Of a DNA stretch of 64,000 bases, positions 1-10,690 are shown piece by piece. The position numbers and the translations under genes were made by a program. The DNA comes from Imbricaverruca yamaguchii (taxonomy: Eukaryota > Arthropoda > Thecostraca > Neoverrucidae), in contig JAOTOL010001661.1 of the NCBI GenBank assembly GCA_034440575.1, forward strand, positions 670,001 through 734,000, in the 5' to 3' direction. Position 1 is the stretch's first letter. Each line of letters starts with the position of its first letter. The notes beneath the pieces were generated by a model. It worked only from the letters and a program-made list of their open reading frames with translations, was not told the DNA's origin and did no database searches.

Positions 1-147
1 CTCCTTCGCCGACATGATCTCCGACATGTGCAGGGCTGGTGTTCTTCATGCACTTTCAGCAGGAAAGGGCACTCCCTTTCCTGATGATGCGAGTTGGAGT
101 GGTAAAAACCACGCTGCTGGCTGCACACCCTTTCATCTATCCCGTTA

Positions 148-541
148 CTAGGCGGCTGTGATAGGAGGCGTTGCCACTTTGGTTAGCTGTTCTGCGAGCT
201 CCAACTTGAACCCCATGAACTTCATGGAGGATCCATCTCCACTGGACCCATCAAAGGCAACTGTTCGCGACATTCGATCCACGAGTTTACAGCAGCCATA
301 TCCAGCATGTGGAACATGGTCTGCACAGTGCATTTCGTGATCCTGGCGAAGATGACGGGCTTGTTATCCATCCAAGTTTGCGCCTTGTATGAGATACTGT
401 CAGATAGTGCAAACCGATGACCTTCAGTTTGTCAGGTCCTTCGCAGCAGGGACTTTTGTGGTCTTGAACGATTTTCATAATCGTCCCCATTCTCGTTTTG
501 CCACTTTTGTTTAGTGAGTCCAATAGGTTGACTGCGGTGAA
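148..541 (-). pseudogene. piggyBac-like transposase remnant
   Basis: Broken C-terminal half of a piggyBac-family (DDE) transposase, read on the minus strand in at least three frames. Seen: FTAVNLLDSLNKSGKTRMGT near 440-541 resembles the family's NFFTS..LL..L...G..A.GT stretch. TWMDNKPVIFA near 350-395 resembles VKWYDNKPV..AS. MFHMLDMAAVNSWIECRE near 260-320 resembles the LLDMAVVNAW.LYR motif, and MKFMGFKLELAEQL near 180-230 resembles the LL.F...VAE stretch. Known: this half of the protein carries the last catalytic Asp and the insertion domain. Frameshifts between the blocks and internal stops show that it is dead. The upstream part is missing because LINE 3' sequence starts directly at 541, so the reading breaks inside the NFFT motif. 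Family assignment rests on motif order. Confidence 0.6.
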
Positions 542-600
542 GTTAGTTAGTTATTTGGGTTTTAGGGCGCATCAACTGCAGTGGTTATACAGCGCCTATG
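541..600 (-). mobile_element. 3' end of an I-type LINE
   Basis: On the minus strand the sequence runs AGGCGC, a loop of about 20 bases, GCGCCC (stem bases at 565-570 and 592-596), then TAAAACCC and a TAACTAACTAAC tail at 541-556. The same stem-loop plus CCCTAAA ending closes the I-type LINE at 52.8 kb and recurs near 53.8 kb. The short tandem tail next to piggyBac coding sequence suggests that the 3' end of a LINE copy landed in the transposase gene. How far the LINE extends upstream (above 600) is not clear. Confidence 0.55.
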
Positions 601-2340
601 AGAAGCATGCCTTACTTACTTTATGAGGCGTCTTAGTCAGCCTGAAGACTACTGCTTATCCAAGTCATGGAGCCAGTTCCTCATGCTCAGGTTACAGAGG
701 TGCAAAAAAAAGTACCCTCTTACCCTCCGTGGAGGGTAGCAGATTGATCTGATAACGCAATTCCTTTGTAGCACACTCTTGTCGAAAACATATTGCAAGC
801 TCACTGTCTTCAAATGAATGCTTCATGTAAATAAAGATGCTTACCAAAATTACATGTATTAACTTGGAAAAATGTAGCAAGGGTGGATCCAGAAATCTTC
901 ACTTGGTGGAAGCAATTGTCTGGAGCAGCACCATTTCAGCGGAGGCCCACCACTGAGAAGGTCCCCGGAACGACGCACTCTGCAGAAAATCGTTGTACGA
1001 AGGAGGGATGCACTCCAGCATGCCGAAGTGGCACCTTTTTGTCTTAGGGGCCGCCTTTTCCTCCGAGGGGTGCTCCTTTCGCTGAGAAATCCCTGGAGAG
1101 GAAGGTGGGCGGGTGCAATCAAGCCCTTCCTGGAGAAGAACCACCTTCCTATACGGAGGGGATACATGCCACCACTTCTCCTCAGCCCCTATATGCGCCT
1201 CTGATTATAAGATATTTTGGGATATCATTTCGTGTTGTGGTAGCAACAGTCCATATCCTATTTTATTTTTGCCGTAGGTCCTTCTGTAGGTCATGTACAG
1301 TGTCCTAAAATTACTTCACCATTAACTGTGTGGATGAAGGAAGAAGTTGCTTGGTAATAGCGAAATATTGGAAGAAAATAAAAGAATGCCACTTAAGGAT
1401 TAAAAAGCGGAATGCCATTCACTTCAGTCACATGCATTTTACATCATTTAGCAGTCGTGTGCATGATGACTGCCCATACATCATGTGGCAAAATGGTAAA
1501 AACCTAAGACAAGGATGAAATAGCACAACTACATTAACTGTGAATTTCCAGGCCACATGGCGAATTATTTTACACTGTGTACAAACCTCCTGTTTGCAGT
1601 ATGTGAAACTTCCTGTGACTTGCAAGTGAGTTGCAAACCTTATGCCAAATACCAAATGAACACTGAATGTGGCACCATTCAATATTCAAACTAGGAAATG
1701 AAGGATATTGTTTTCTTTTTGGAGAAGATAATCCTATAGATGAAGAAGTTGTAGAACCAATCTGCTTTTGTTTCATCTCTGCACCCATGGTACTGCAATG
1801 GAATTTTGAAAGCTTTATTGTTGGCTGAAATCCAAGGATTTGTTTTCGAGGGAGGGGAGGCGGGGCTAGGTCCCTCTATCCTGTTTAATATTACTGCGTC
1901 CCGGGTTTGTCCCCCTCCCCCACCAATTTCGAATCCGTGGTTACACCCATGTGTAGGCACACTGGTTTGACATTCTTGGTTGATATATTGCAGTTATAGC
2001 ATACCCAGTGTGTCGATGCAATTTTTAATTTTTGTTATCATGCTGCACCTTTGCACCATTGCTAATCTTGCTTATGCGTTCCTTTTATGTGCGTCTATGT
2101 AATGTTTCTTATCACCAATATATCAAGGACGGAGGAAAACCAATGATTGCACTCAGTCCTTGAAAATCAATGATTCTCAATGATTGTACACACTCGGCTT
2201 TTGGATACGCTCCTGGTGAGATTCACGCCATAAGTCCCATGTTAAGAGAACAAGAAATTGGTGGGGTCAAGGTAAAGATGGTGGCGCCTAGGACCATCCA
2301 AACCATAGGGAACTCCGCCCTTAGTATCACCCCACGTCAT
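601..2340. other. low-copy DNA, no supported gene
   Basis: I find no coding sequence with recognisable motifs. A GC-rich block at about 872-1205 starts GGGTGGATCCAG and has G-rich and C-rich subterminal runs like many non-autonomous DNA transposons, but its flanks do not give a target duplication. At 1829-1955 two imperfectly inverted G-rich arms (GGATTTGTTTTCGAGGGAGG and, on the minus strand, GGATTCGAAATTGGTGGGGG) may be a short MITE. Both calls are weak. The rest is AT-rich with short chance ORFs. Confidence 0.3.
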
Positions 2341-2344
2341 AGCT

Positions 2345-2405
2345 GGTTTTTATACCAACAACAACAACGCAAACACGACATACATATGACGACTGATGGT
2401 AGCAA
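2345..2405 (+). repeat. dispersed repeat, CAACAACAACGCAAACACGAC type
   Basis: The stretch ACAACGCAAACACGACATAC followed by a GACGACTGATGG segment resembles 6857-6910 (ACAACAAAAACACGACGTAC, then GGCGAGTAATTG) at roughly two thirds identity by eye. This suggests an old dispersed element of unknown class. No ends were found. Confidence 0.3.
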
Positions 2406-4075
2406 CTAGAGCTTCGAACATTGTCGGTAGGTGACTCTGATAGATGATAGAGCGGGTAATGGGAAAATGGTTAAGAATAAACACTCAGCTTTTGAGATAT
2501 TATTTGAACGCGCAAAGACGTCAACAATATTTATGATGCTTCGTCAACCTCACTCGACATGTGGAACGCTTTGTTTCCACTTTTAATTAGCTTTTTACCT
2601 CACCAGTCCAATCACTGGCACCCGGAGCTAGCACAAAGCCGAACCAGGGGGTCCAACTCCTTGTTTTCAAGACATATATGCAGATCGAATAGGGAAAATA
2701 ACAACTTAACATCATCAGGGTAGCAAACCAGAGGGTCCAGATGCCTGCACCCCTCCCCTGACCCACCCGGTATCTCCAGCCATGTCACTGTCACGGGGCC
2801 TCCTCTAAGGAAACTTAACTAGGTGGGATTTCTTACTGATACTTAATTAGCCCAATATGATGTTATGCACAATATCAGAAGCCGTCGTCAGGCGGTGATG
2901 AACAAGCTCAGCGTTCTAAAGCAAAACGTGTACCCTTTACGAGGGTGTAACGCCTCGGTGCGCGGATGGGTGTAGGATCTGGGAAGGCCCCCAGGCAGGA
3001 GCGGTATAGTGGTAGTGGTACGGTCAGGGCTGGCTATTATAAAGTTAGGGACGTATTGTCGCCATAGGCGCTACAAGGGCACACTCGTGTGTCGCATTTG
3101 TTATCCACGAACCTGCGTGGCGAGCAATAACGCAGCCAGAATATTCCTTTGGTGGGCCGGACCCTCAAAAATGTGATGAGACAATTTTTTTTTATCTTCA
3201 AGGTATCGTGTGGCAACTATCTCAAAGTTTATCGTTTCATCTCGTGTATTTTTTGGAGCCTGGGGGACTGGCCCCCACTTGGCTGCACTTCCTGTGACAA
3301 GGATCCAAGAACAATGTAAAATGCTGAGCAAAATACTACCTAATTATTATATTACCCACTCATATTTCCAATAAAGTAAACCCCATAGCAACCCAGATAC
3401 CAGCTCCTCAAAAGCCTCATCATGGTCTGGGTACCGCTGGCTTTGACTCTGGTATCTCGTACGCTGAACAGGTTCTCCGATAGTCCACGCTAAACCCGTT
3501 CGGCTGTGCCTTTCCTTCCAAACATCACAAGTTTTTTGGGTCTTGTTCATGTTCATACCGTTACCGACGAAGTCATTACCACTACCTCCTACATTCTACA
3601 CACACTGCCTCTTTACTACAATATCTTGGCAACATGCTATTCATCGTGTGAGCACACTACAGCACAGCACACGGACCATCAGCCAGCCAGCCGCCACAGT
3701 GCATCGCTGGCGCAAAATAAGCAAGCATCTCCCTCGATAGTTTTCAGTCTTTCTACTCGCTTATGTGTCACGGCTTGCACTCGTCAAAGCGATCTCCTCA
3801 GTGACCGTACATCAGGTTCGAAAACAATAGTTACACACATCGCGTGAGGTGCGAAAGAGAAATGGCGCGGTAATCAGCGCGGGCTCTATACGGCACCCAC
3901 CGGCAGCCTTTTCGACGGGTTGAGCGGCTGCCGCTGACTGGGATCCGTGCCTGGCGCAGCCGGGACGATAACGAGGCTGGACTGTACGCCGGTGCTGCGT
4001 CACACTAAACAGACACAGGTCTGACGCCGGCGGTGAGCTGTAAACACTGCATTGTTTGCCTACTCGTATTTATAA
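2406..4075. other. low-copy DNA with a dispersed-repeat fragment
   Basis: At 2796-2830 the sequence GGGCCTCCTCTAAGG plus ACTAGGTGGGATTT shares blocks with 6728-6830, where they lie in a different arrangement. Together they point to an undescribed repeat family. I see no conserved protein motif. An ORF at 3506-3847 (113 codons, plus strand) has chance length and no known motif. Confidence 0.3.
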
Positions 4076-4913
4076 TTAACCCGTCCCGTCTCGGGGGAGT
4101 CTTCAACTGCCCCCCTCAGGTTTTTCGCGGATAGCGGACGAACGGCGCGCGGCAGCGCGCCCAAATTTGGCATACCCTATCCCACATCAATTTGACATGT
4201 TGATTCAAACATTTTTAGGTCAGGTCATCTAGGGTCAACGAGTTAGTCAAGGTCAAGTGAGGTCGCCTCCAAAAAGTTCAACCAGTCGTCACGCTTTAAC
4301 GGATATATATTTTACTGAAACTTTCAGCGTTTGCTTATATTTACGGATGCAACAAAACGTACGAGTGGAATTTTGTTTTTTTTCCGTTTTTGACTACATA
4401 TGTATTTTGCGTATTTGCCAAATTACAGTTCAAATACAGGATTCTGGCTAAAGTAAGCATTTTTTATTAGAGCAAGTTGACTTCCAACAACGTTTCTCGG
4501 TATGCTCTACCCATTGGAAAAGGAAAATTAAAGAAAACTTGAAAACTCAAAATTTTGAAATTTCAAAAAATAAATTTTATTTTTGGGGGCTCAAAAAAAG
4601 TATAGCCCTGGTCGATTTCACTATCCTTTTCTCATTCCAAATAAATTTTGTTCTTTCATATTTCCCCAAAAAATTAACTCGAGTCAAAAACATAATGGAA
4701 ATCAAGAAAAGTCGTGAAAATCTAGCCCTCCTGGTGACGTCATTTTTGGGAAAAATTGTTTTGGGGATGGACCCAGACCCCACGTGTCGAGCGCCTTCCG
4801 ATGACACCTCTTTCGTTTTCGTGCCATGCTTAGTTTGGATTTTAGAGGGGGTCTTCAACCGCCCCCCCCGAAACGGGGTGGGAGGATTTGACCGGAAAGA
4901 CGGCGCGGGTTAA
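4076..4913. mobile_element. TTAA-flanked piggyBac-type non-autonomous element
   Basis: TTAA occurs at 4076-4079 and 4910-4913. Inside, the left end reads CCCGTCCCGTC and the right end, on the minus strand, reads CCCGCGCCGTC (9 of 11 identical). The interior is 830 bp. Known: piggyBac elements duplicate TTAA and have short TIRs beginning with C residues. A subterminal motif, GTCTTCAAC flanked by runs of G and C, occurs near both ends in the same orientation (4099-4117 and 4852-4870). The middle is AT-rich and has only chance ORFs, so movement would need transposase from elsewhere. The left 200 bp has a diverged relative at 10477. The TIRs are short, so the class is inferred from TTAA, the ends and the relative together. 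Confidence 0.6.
4217..4262 (+). promoter_or_regulatory. cluster of AGGTCA nuclear-receptor half-sites
   Basis: In 46 bases near the left end of the TTAA element there are AGGTCAGGTCA (4217-4227), GGGTCA, TCAAGGTCA (4247-4255) and AGGTCG. AGGTCA is the core half-site of many nuclear receptors. TCAAGGTCA matches the extended monomer site used by FTZ-F1 and ERR type receptors. Function is not shown; it may equally be structural sequence of the transposon. Confidence 0.3.
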
Positions 4914-5222
4914 GGTGAATCCAATAGCTACCCAGATACGAGCATAGGCCTTGCCAGTGCATTGGACAGGTCACGGACTGAGGGACGGTGGCGGTGCGAT
5001 CAACACCGGAACAGATAACGAACGCTTGTGGTTCGGCGGCATCGATGGTGACGCCACGGGCGCATGCGGCAGGCACTGGGCGGCGACGGTGGCCGTGCTG
5101 CACAGGCAGCCGGCCGGCGCTGAGATCCACGCGCACCACCGTGCCCGGTGCTCATGCTTAGCAGGTGGATCACAGCCTCCTCGTATTAGAGGATTTGCTC
5201 GGCGATTCAGCCGCACACCGGC
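4914..5222. other. GC-rich flank of a minisatellite
   Basis: GC-rich low-copy sequence between the TTAA element and the 19-bp array. Reading frames here run into the array and have no recognisable domain. Confidence 0.3.
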
Positions 5223-5467
5223 GGCACGTCCAGGATGCGCGGCACGTCCAGGATGCGCGGCACGTCCAGGATGCGCGGCAGCGTCCAGGATGCGCGGCAG
5301 CGTCCAGGATGCGCGGCAGCGTTCAGGATGCGCGGCAGCGTTCAGGATGCGCGGCAGCGTCCAGGATGCGCGGCAGCGTCCAGGATGCGCGGCAGCGTCC
5401 AGGATGCGCGGCAGCGTCCAGGATGCGCGGCAGCGTCCAGGATGCGCGGCAGCGTCCAGGATGCGCG
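5223..5467. repeat. 19-bp minisatellite, about 13 copies
   Basis: Three 18-bp units (GGCACGTCCAGGATGCGC) are followed by about ten 19-bp units (GGCAGCGTCCAGGATGCGC) with very few substitutions, mainly C to T in GCGTTCAGG. The near identity suggests recent expansion. Overlapping ORFs of 186, 170 and 102 codons across it are products of the repeat. Confidence 0.95.
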
Positions 5468-6727
5468 GCAGCGTCGGCGTGTATGGTGGCTTCCGGGTGT
5501 GCGCGCCCTAGTGAGAATATGCTATCTACAGCCTTCCCTCTGAACGGTAGAACTTCTGGAAGAACCCGTGCATGTTCCGAAAGTTCGGGAGTCGATTGTG
5601 CTTCGCATTCTTGGCTGGATACCTGTTCACTGTTGGGCGATGATCGAACGACGCTGTTCCCACGCTACTTATGCTGATAGCCTGTCGTTCACTGTGTCGT
5701 TTGCCACACTCATGCAGTGTCCTAACTTGATGCCGTTGTAGTGTGACATTGTTTGCCTTATGACCATGCTGTGCAGTGTTACGCATATGAAGGCTGACAA
5801 TGGCCGCCTCCGCATGCCTATTGCCGTGCCCTTATACATCGCCACCAGCTTTGCGCTTGCTTTTGCGTGCTCTCGTTTAGAGAGCTGGACGACAAGCCAC
5901 TGGTCGCAAATTTATCCGGCGAACCGCGCCACGTTCACCTCGTCTGACAGGGAGTTTGGGGCATGGCCAAGATGTTCCCCAGATCCACCAGTCCAATGAC
6001 TCCCAGCCATTGTCCAAAGCATGGGCGTTGTTTTGCATACTTTCGAAGAGGCAAGTGCCCCTCAATGTTGGTCTTGCCTCAATTCCAATTCCAACTTTTA
6101 ACAAAGTATGGAGTATAGAAAGTATAGAGTATGGAGGGCGCTTCCCCCCCCATTTGCAGAATCCCAGATGGTTTACCACTTCAGCCTGCTAATTGCCTCC
6201 AACTATTCTCCTCCCCCTCCAAATATTTTTTTTTAATCTCAGAAACCAACGCCCCCGGCTACAGACAACTTCCAGTCACAGCAACACCCGGTGTCGTATG
6301 GGCAGAAAAAATAGACCAACATTCCATCAAGTTACACACCTTTCCTTTTTACAGAGGCATCTAACTTCGTTTATATCTTTCTTTTAACAACATCAAATAA
6401 AAGATCGCAGATGAATATCTACCTTTCGTCACTCGTGTCTTGCTTCTTTGCAAGCGGCGCCGTGCTCTCCTGTGTTGTGTACACACATCTTTGCCATTTC
6501 TTCGTGATACCACCGTTAATAGATCCAATTCCTGGCTTTGCAACATGCACATTTCTCATTGAACATTTCACATTCGACCTTCCTTGCTGCTTCGACCTCA
6601 CTATAAGTGCCGTCACCCTTTCGCCATTATTCTTCTCGAAAACAATGCACTGTTCCTTGGAAAACAACCATGCGCGCGCTGATAGAACCATAATCAAGTT
6701 ATTTATTCTCCATTGAAACTCCATTTG
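5468..6727. other. low-copy DNA, no supported gene
   Basis: No repeat, RNA gene or conserved motif seen. Reading frames of about 100 codons on both strands (5877-6179 minus, 6411-6716 plus, 6419-6766 minus) overlap each other and show no codon pattern or domain. Confidence 0.3.
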
Positions 6728-6782
6728 ACTAGGTGGAATTTTTCGCTTCACTAGGTGGAATTTCACGGCACTAGGTGGGACA
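6728..6782 (+). repeat. triple of a CTAGGTGGAATTT motif
   Basis: ACTAGGTGGAATTT or a close form starts at 6728, 6750 and 6770, a spacing of about 20 bp. One copy of the motif also occurs at 2819. It lies next to other blocks of the dispersed repeat shared with 2.3-2.8 kb. Confidence 0.6.
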
Positions 6783-6912
6783 AGTCTCGCTTAGTTAACA
6801 TGTTAGAGGAGGCCCTGCACTGCCAGGATCGCCCTACTTCATGACCGATATCATATCAACAATCACAACAAAAACACGACGTACATCTGGCGAGTAATTG
6901 TGGAACCACACG
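6783..6912. repeat. dispersed repeat related to 2.3-2.8 kb
   Basis: Contains TTAGAGGAGGCCCT (reverse complement of the block at 2796) and the ACAACAAAAACACGACGTAC block related to 2355. Class unknown. Confidence 0.35.
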
Positions 6913-6929
6913 TTTCCAAACGTATCGAG

Positions 6930-7400
6930 AGATGTCGCGACAGCCGCTTAGTTACCAGCTCGGTTCCTTTGTCTGGGCGGCTCGTCCGGGAGGAGCAATT
7001 AAACTGGTACGGGTGACACAGTATATGACCCCCGAGGCCATTATGTTCACGGAGAGTGACGAGGCGCCGCCATGCTGGGACGGCCGGCTCGTGGCCCACC
7101 GGTCCGCCGTCGTTCCGGCGGCGAGCTGTACCAGCACCGGTCAGCGCCAACGGCGACGGCGCCGTGACGCAACAAGGAAACGTCGCGGCCGTGGTGAGCG
7201 GCACCGGCAGCAGCGTGATGAAACGAAGAAAGGCGTTCTCCGCCTTGTGACGGCGCCGCCGTCCGACAGGCGCGCACTCTCCACTCCGGGGCGGGGCCGG
7301 CGCCTCCTGCGGCCAGAGGCGCGCTGCCTTCTGTGGTGCTGTAGTGCAGCCGGGGGTACGAAGCCCTGGTGACTGGTGGAGGGACAACGTCGTTGCATAT
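6930..7400. other. GC-rich, CpG-rich block
   Basis: A GC- and CpG-rich stretch with open frames on both strands (6932-7372 plus, 146 codons; 6863-7420 minus, 185 codons). The minus frame ends inside the dispersed repeat. High GC alone keeps stops rare. No domain, splice structure or promoter motif settles whether it is a CpG island of a nearby gene. Confidence 0.3.
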
Positions 7401-8052
<652 letters not shown>

Positions 8053-8198
8053 AGGATGCCAACTATTCACGGGGGCAAAAGAGGAATCTGACTCCGTGAG
8101 TATCCAATCGTACCTCAATCTTACTGATTGTTGATCCGATTTTTTGACTACACACAAACAACTTCTTTGGGACAGGTTTTCCTTAACCGCATCACATC

Positions 8199-8314
8199 CA
8201 CACAAACGCATACCCCTATACACACACACCCACCCCCACCCACACATACACACACACACGTACACACATACACACACACACGCGCGCACACACGCACACA
8301 CACACAGTCGCGCG

Positions 8315-8392
<78 letters not shown>
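8199..8392. repeat. compound (CA)n-(TA)n microsatellite
   Basis: An interrupted CA tract (8199-8310, with CCCA and CGCA interruptions) runs through CGCGCTG into about 38 pure TA units (8317-8392). Confidence 0.97.
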
Positions 8393-8395
<3 letters not shown>

Positions 8396-9459
8396 CATCT
8401 TCGGTTCGCACGATTAACAACGGAACGGTAGGGTAGGGCAGCGGCCATGTTTACGGTGGGGATGGGTCACGACAGCCGGTGGGCTCCTACAATCCGTTGC
8501 TTTCCCATGAACGTCTCAATCAATTTATGAACTCAATTATTTTGCTCAATGCTTGATGCATTCATTCGCAATGCTGAAATGGCCAACAAGGACACGGTTC
8601 GCGAAGTGGAACCAATCCCAGGAGTGCTGGTGAAAGCAGAAAGTTTAATATAATTTAATCGAACATGTATTTAGGAAAACTTACTGTCCAAGTAGACTAG
8701 CTTAAAACTGCGGGATGAAGCCAAGAAGAAACGTTTCACGAAGGTATGCCGGAAAGCTCATATCTCATCAGCCTGAGAAGAAAGTGAAGGTTTGCACAAA
8801 TATCGGAAGAAACCTAGATCAGCTGAAGCTGAACTTTATTCGTTCACATGCTACTTATAACTAAGAAATTAATTAATTAATGACTAAATCTCATTTGGAG
8901 AGAACACAGCACATGCAAGACAAATAAATGCACTTGAGAACCCATCTAGTCTATATGGTGGTCGGTCATTCATCCGGAGAAAAAGGAATGCTTTATGAAC
9001 ATCCAATCTATAGATTTAACTGAGGAGCAAAAAGGTACTCCACCTCGGAATCAAATGTTAACACCAATCTGGTCTCGACAAAGTACAACATAGCGTACAG
9101 CTTTTCAAAGTGTTCAAGATTTCACATCACGGACTTGATATCGCAAGACTTGGCAATGGCAATGTTGTCCCCGTGGGCTTAGAACTTAACAATTGTCTCC
9201 CCGATGAAAGTCCAAAAACAATAGGCACCTATAGTAGCAAAATACTTACAAAAAACTCATGGATGCAGCTGAGCAGCGACGAACAATGGTAGTATCGTTA
9301 TTAGGTGGGCTGACAAGCATTCAGCATTTTAGATCATGGACAAAGTTGAGCATCAAGAATAGATGGAGAGCAAGCTAAATGATAGTCTAGGTTTCAAGAG
9401 AATAAACGTATCGGTTGAAATACAACGTTACCCGTCTGCTCGGAGCTGCGAATGCCGTT
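8393..9459. other. low-copy DNA before the Penelope remnant
   Basis: No recognisable coding or repeat. The N-terminal part of the Penelope-like element could lie here, but I cannot see its motifs. Confidence 0.3.
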
Positions 9460-10476
9460 ATCGGTGAAGTACATCTATCGGAAATCAGAGGCGTATAGGC
9501 TCCTGGTTACGCGCATGGTAATGTTAAGACACGGGAGTGATACTTCTCTTCCCGTGTCTCAAGTCCCATCATATCCCAAGTTCCAACTCCAGCGTACCTA
9601 CTAGACAAGCGTCTCAATAACCTTTTGGCTCCATATGTTCCATCTGGAGTCTCAAACGCACAGCCGACTTTGTTGACATTTCAGGTCAAGGAAGCATGTT
9701 GGTATGGTAGGGTCACTTGATGCTGGAGCCTCTTCCCGTACGTGCTGGCGGAAGAAACGACGTCTATCATTCTGGGTCAGGTGTACTCATCTGCGTCACT
9801 CTTCCAACTAGACCGTTCCATTATCGATAAGTTGCTCCGGGCATGTACAACAGAGGCACCGTTTCAAGGACCAGACGGGCAGTTATACGTGCAAGTGGAA
9901 AGGATAGCAGTGGGGTCTCCAATTGGGCAAATGTTTGCTAATGATGTAATGAACGCGAAATGATGTTCAGCCAACGTACATTGCCGATACGTGGATGTCA
10001 TTTTTGGCGATGTCATTGACAAGACCCATCTGTGAAAATTAGAGTAATGATTTGAACAGAGATGAGTATTGGAATTTACGAGCGACCTTAGCAACGATTG
10101 AATATTATCCTTTTCGGATATTAACGTAAATGCAACCAATGGTTAATTTAGAGCGTTGGTATATCGGAAGATGACGGATCGGGGAGAATGCATGCCTGCG
10201 CATGATGAATGCCCGGAGCGGTATATGGATAGCGTTACCAGAGCCTCCACAAGACGTGGCTTCAATAACTGTTCCGATTGAAAGCCATTGAAAACTGACT
10301 TCCGTACACTAAAACAGCCGTTGGTGAACAATGTGCACTCAAATACAGACATAGATGTGAAACTTAAAACAGACACATAAGCAACCAGCAAGACGAGGCG
10401 CCAGCGCGTAAGGCACGTCATGCATTATATCACTGCAAGGAAATGAACTCGTCATACCAAGCAGATGAAAACGTTC
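9460..10476 (+). pseudogene. Penelope-like element reverse transcriptase remnant
   Basis: Decayed polymerase of a Penelope-like retroelement, plus strand, with many stops and frameshifts. Motifs in family order: HGNVKT (about 9513), PIISQVPTPAYLLDKRLNNL (about 9565-9625, matching the RPIISQ.PTPTY region), SLFPYV.AEETTSIIL near 9730-9775 (SLFTNVPV.ET..I), and CTTEAPFQGPDGQLYVQ then AVGSPIGQMFAND (9850-9945, family MGSPLG..FAN). These are followed by CRYVDVIF near 9980 (YVDDIF, with one catalytic Asp changed to Val), LVNN.HSNTDID near 10320-10360, and MNSSYQADENVL near 10443-10478. The longest unbroken piece is 9742-9963. The C-terminal GIY-YIG region is not found, because the frame ends at a TTAA where another element begins. 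Confidence 0.75.
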
Positions 10477-10690
10477 TTAACCCGACTCGTCTCGAGGGAT
10501 CTTTTAAGTTGTTTTCCCCGCTATGTCTGAAACACAGCGGCGTGCAGCGGTAACGATTATCGGTGCCCTATGTTTGATCAGTTTGTATCTGGCATGAAAA
10601 TTTCAGCCTCAGGTCATCTAAGGCCATTGACCTAGCTCAAGTCAAAGAGGACAACCTCGAACAATGCTTGGATCGATTACGCATGCAAAT
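10477..10690. mobile_element. left end of a TTAA element inserted in the Penelope remnant
   Basis: Begins TTAACCCGACTCGTCTCG, matching the left end at 4076 (TTAACCCGTCCCGTCTCG). It shares internal blocks with it for about 200 bp, including CAGGTCATCTA and GGTGCCCTATG-like stretches. The start coincides exactly with the loss of Penelope coding similarity, so the element inserted at a TTAA in that gene. No matching right end is seen, so it is probably truncated. Confidence 0.5.

Noticed and set aside
872..1205. Possible hAT-like MITE
   Set aside because: The ends CAAGGGTGGATCCAG and CAGAGGCGCATATAG are only partly alike and the flanking octamers do not match.
6930..7400. CpG-island promoter or exon
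   Set aside because: GC-rich only; no TATA, initiator, conserved protein or splice pattern to support it.
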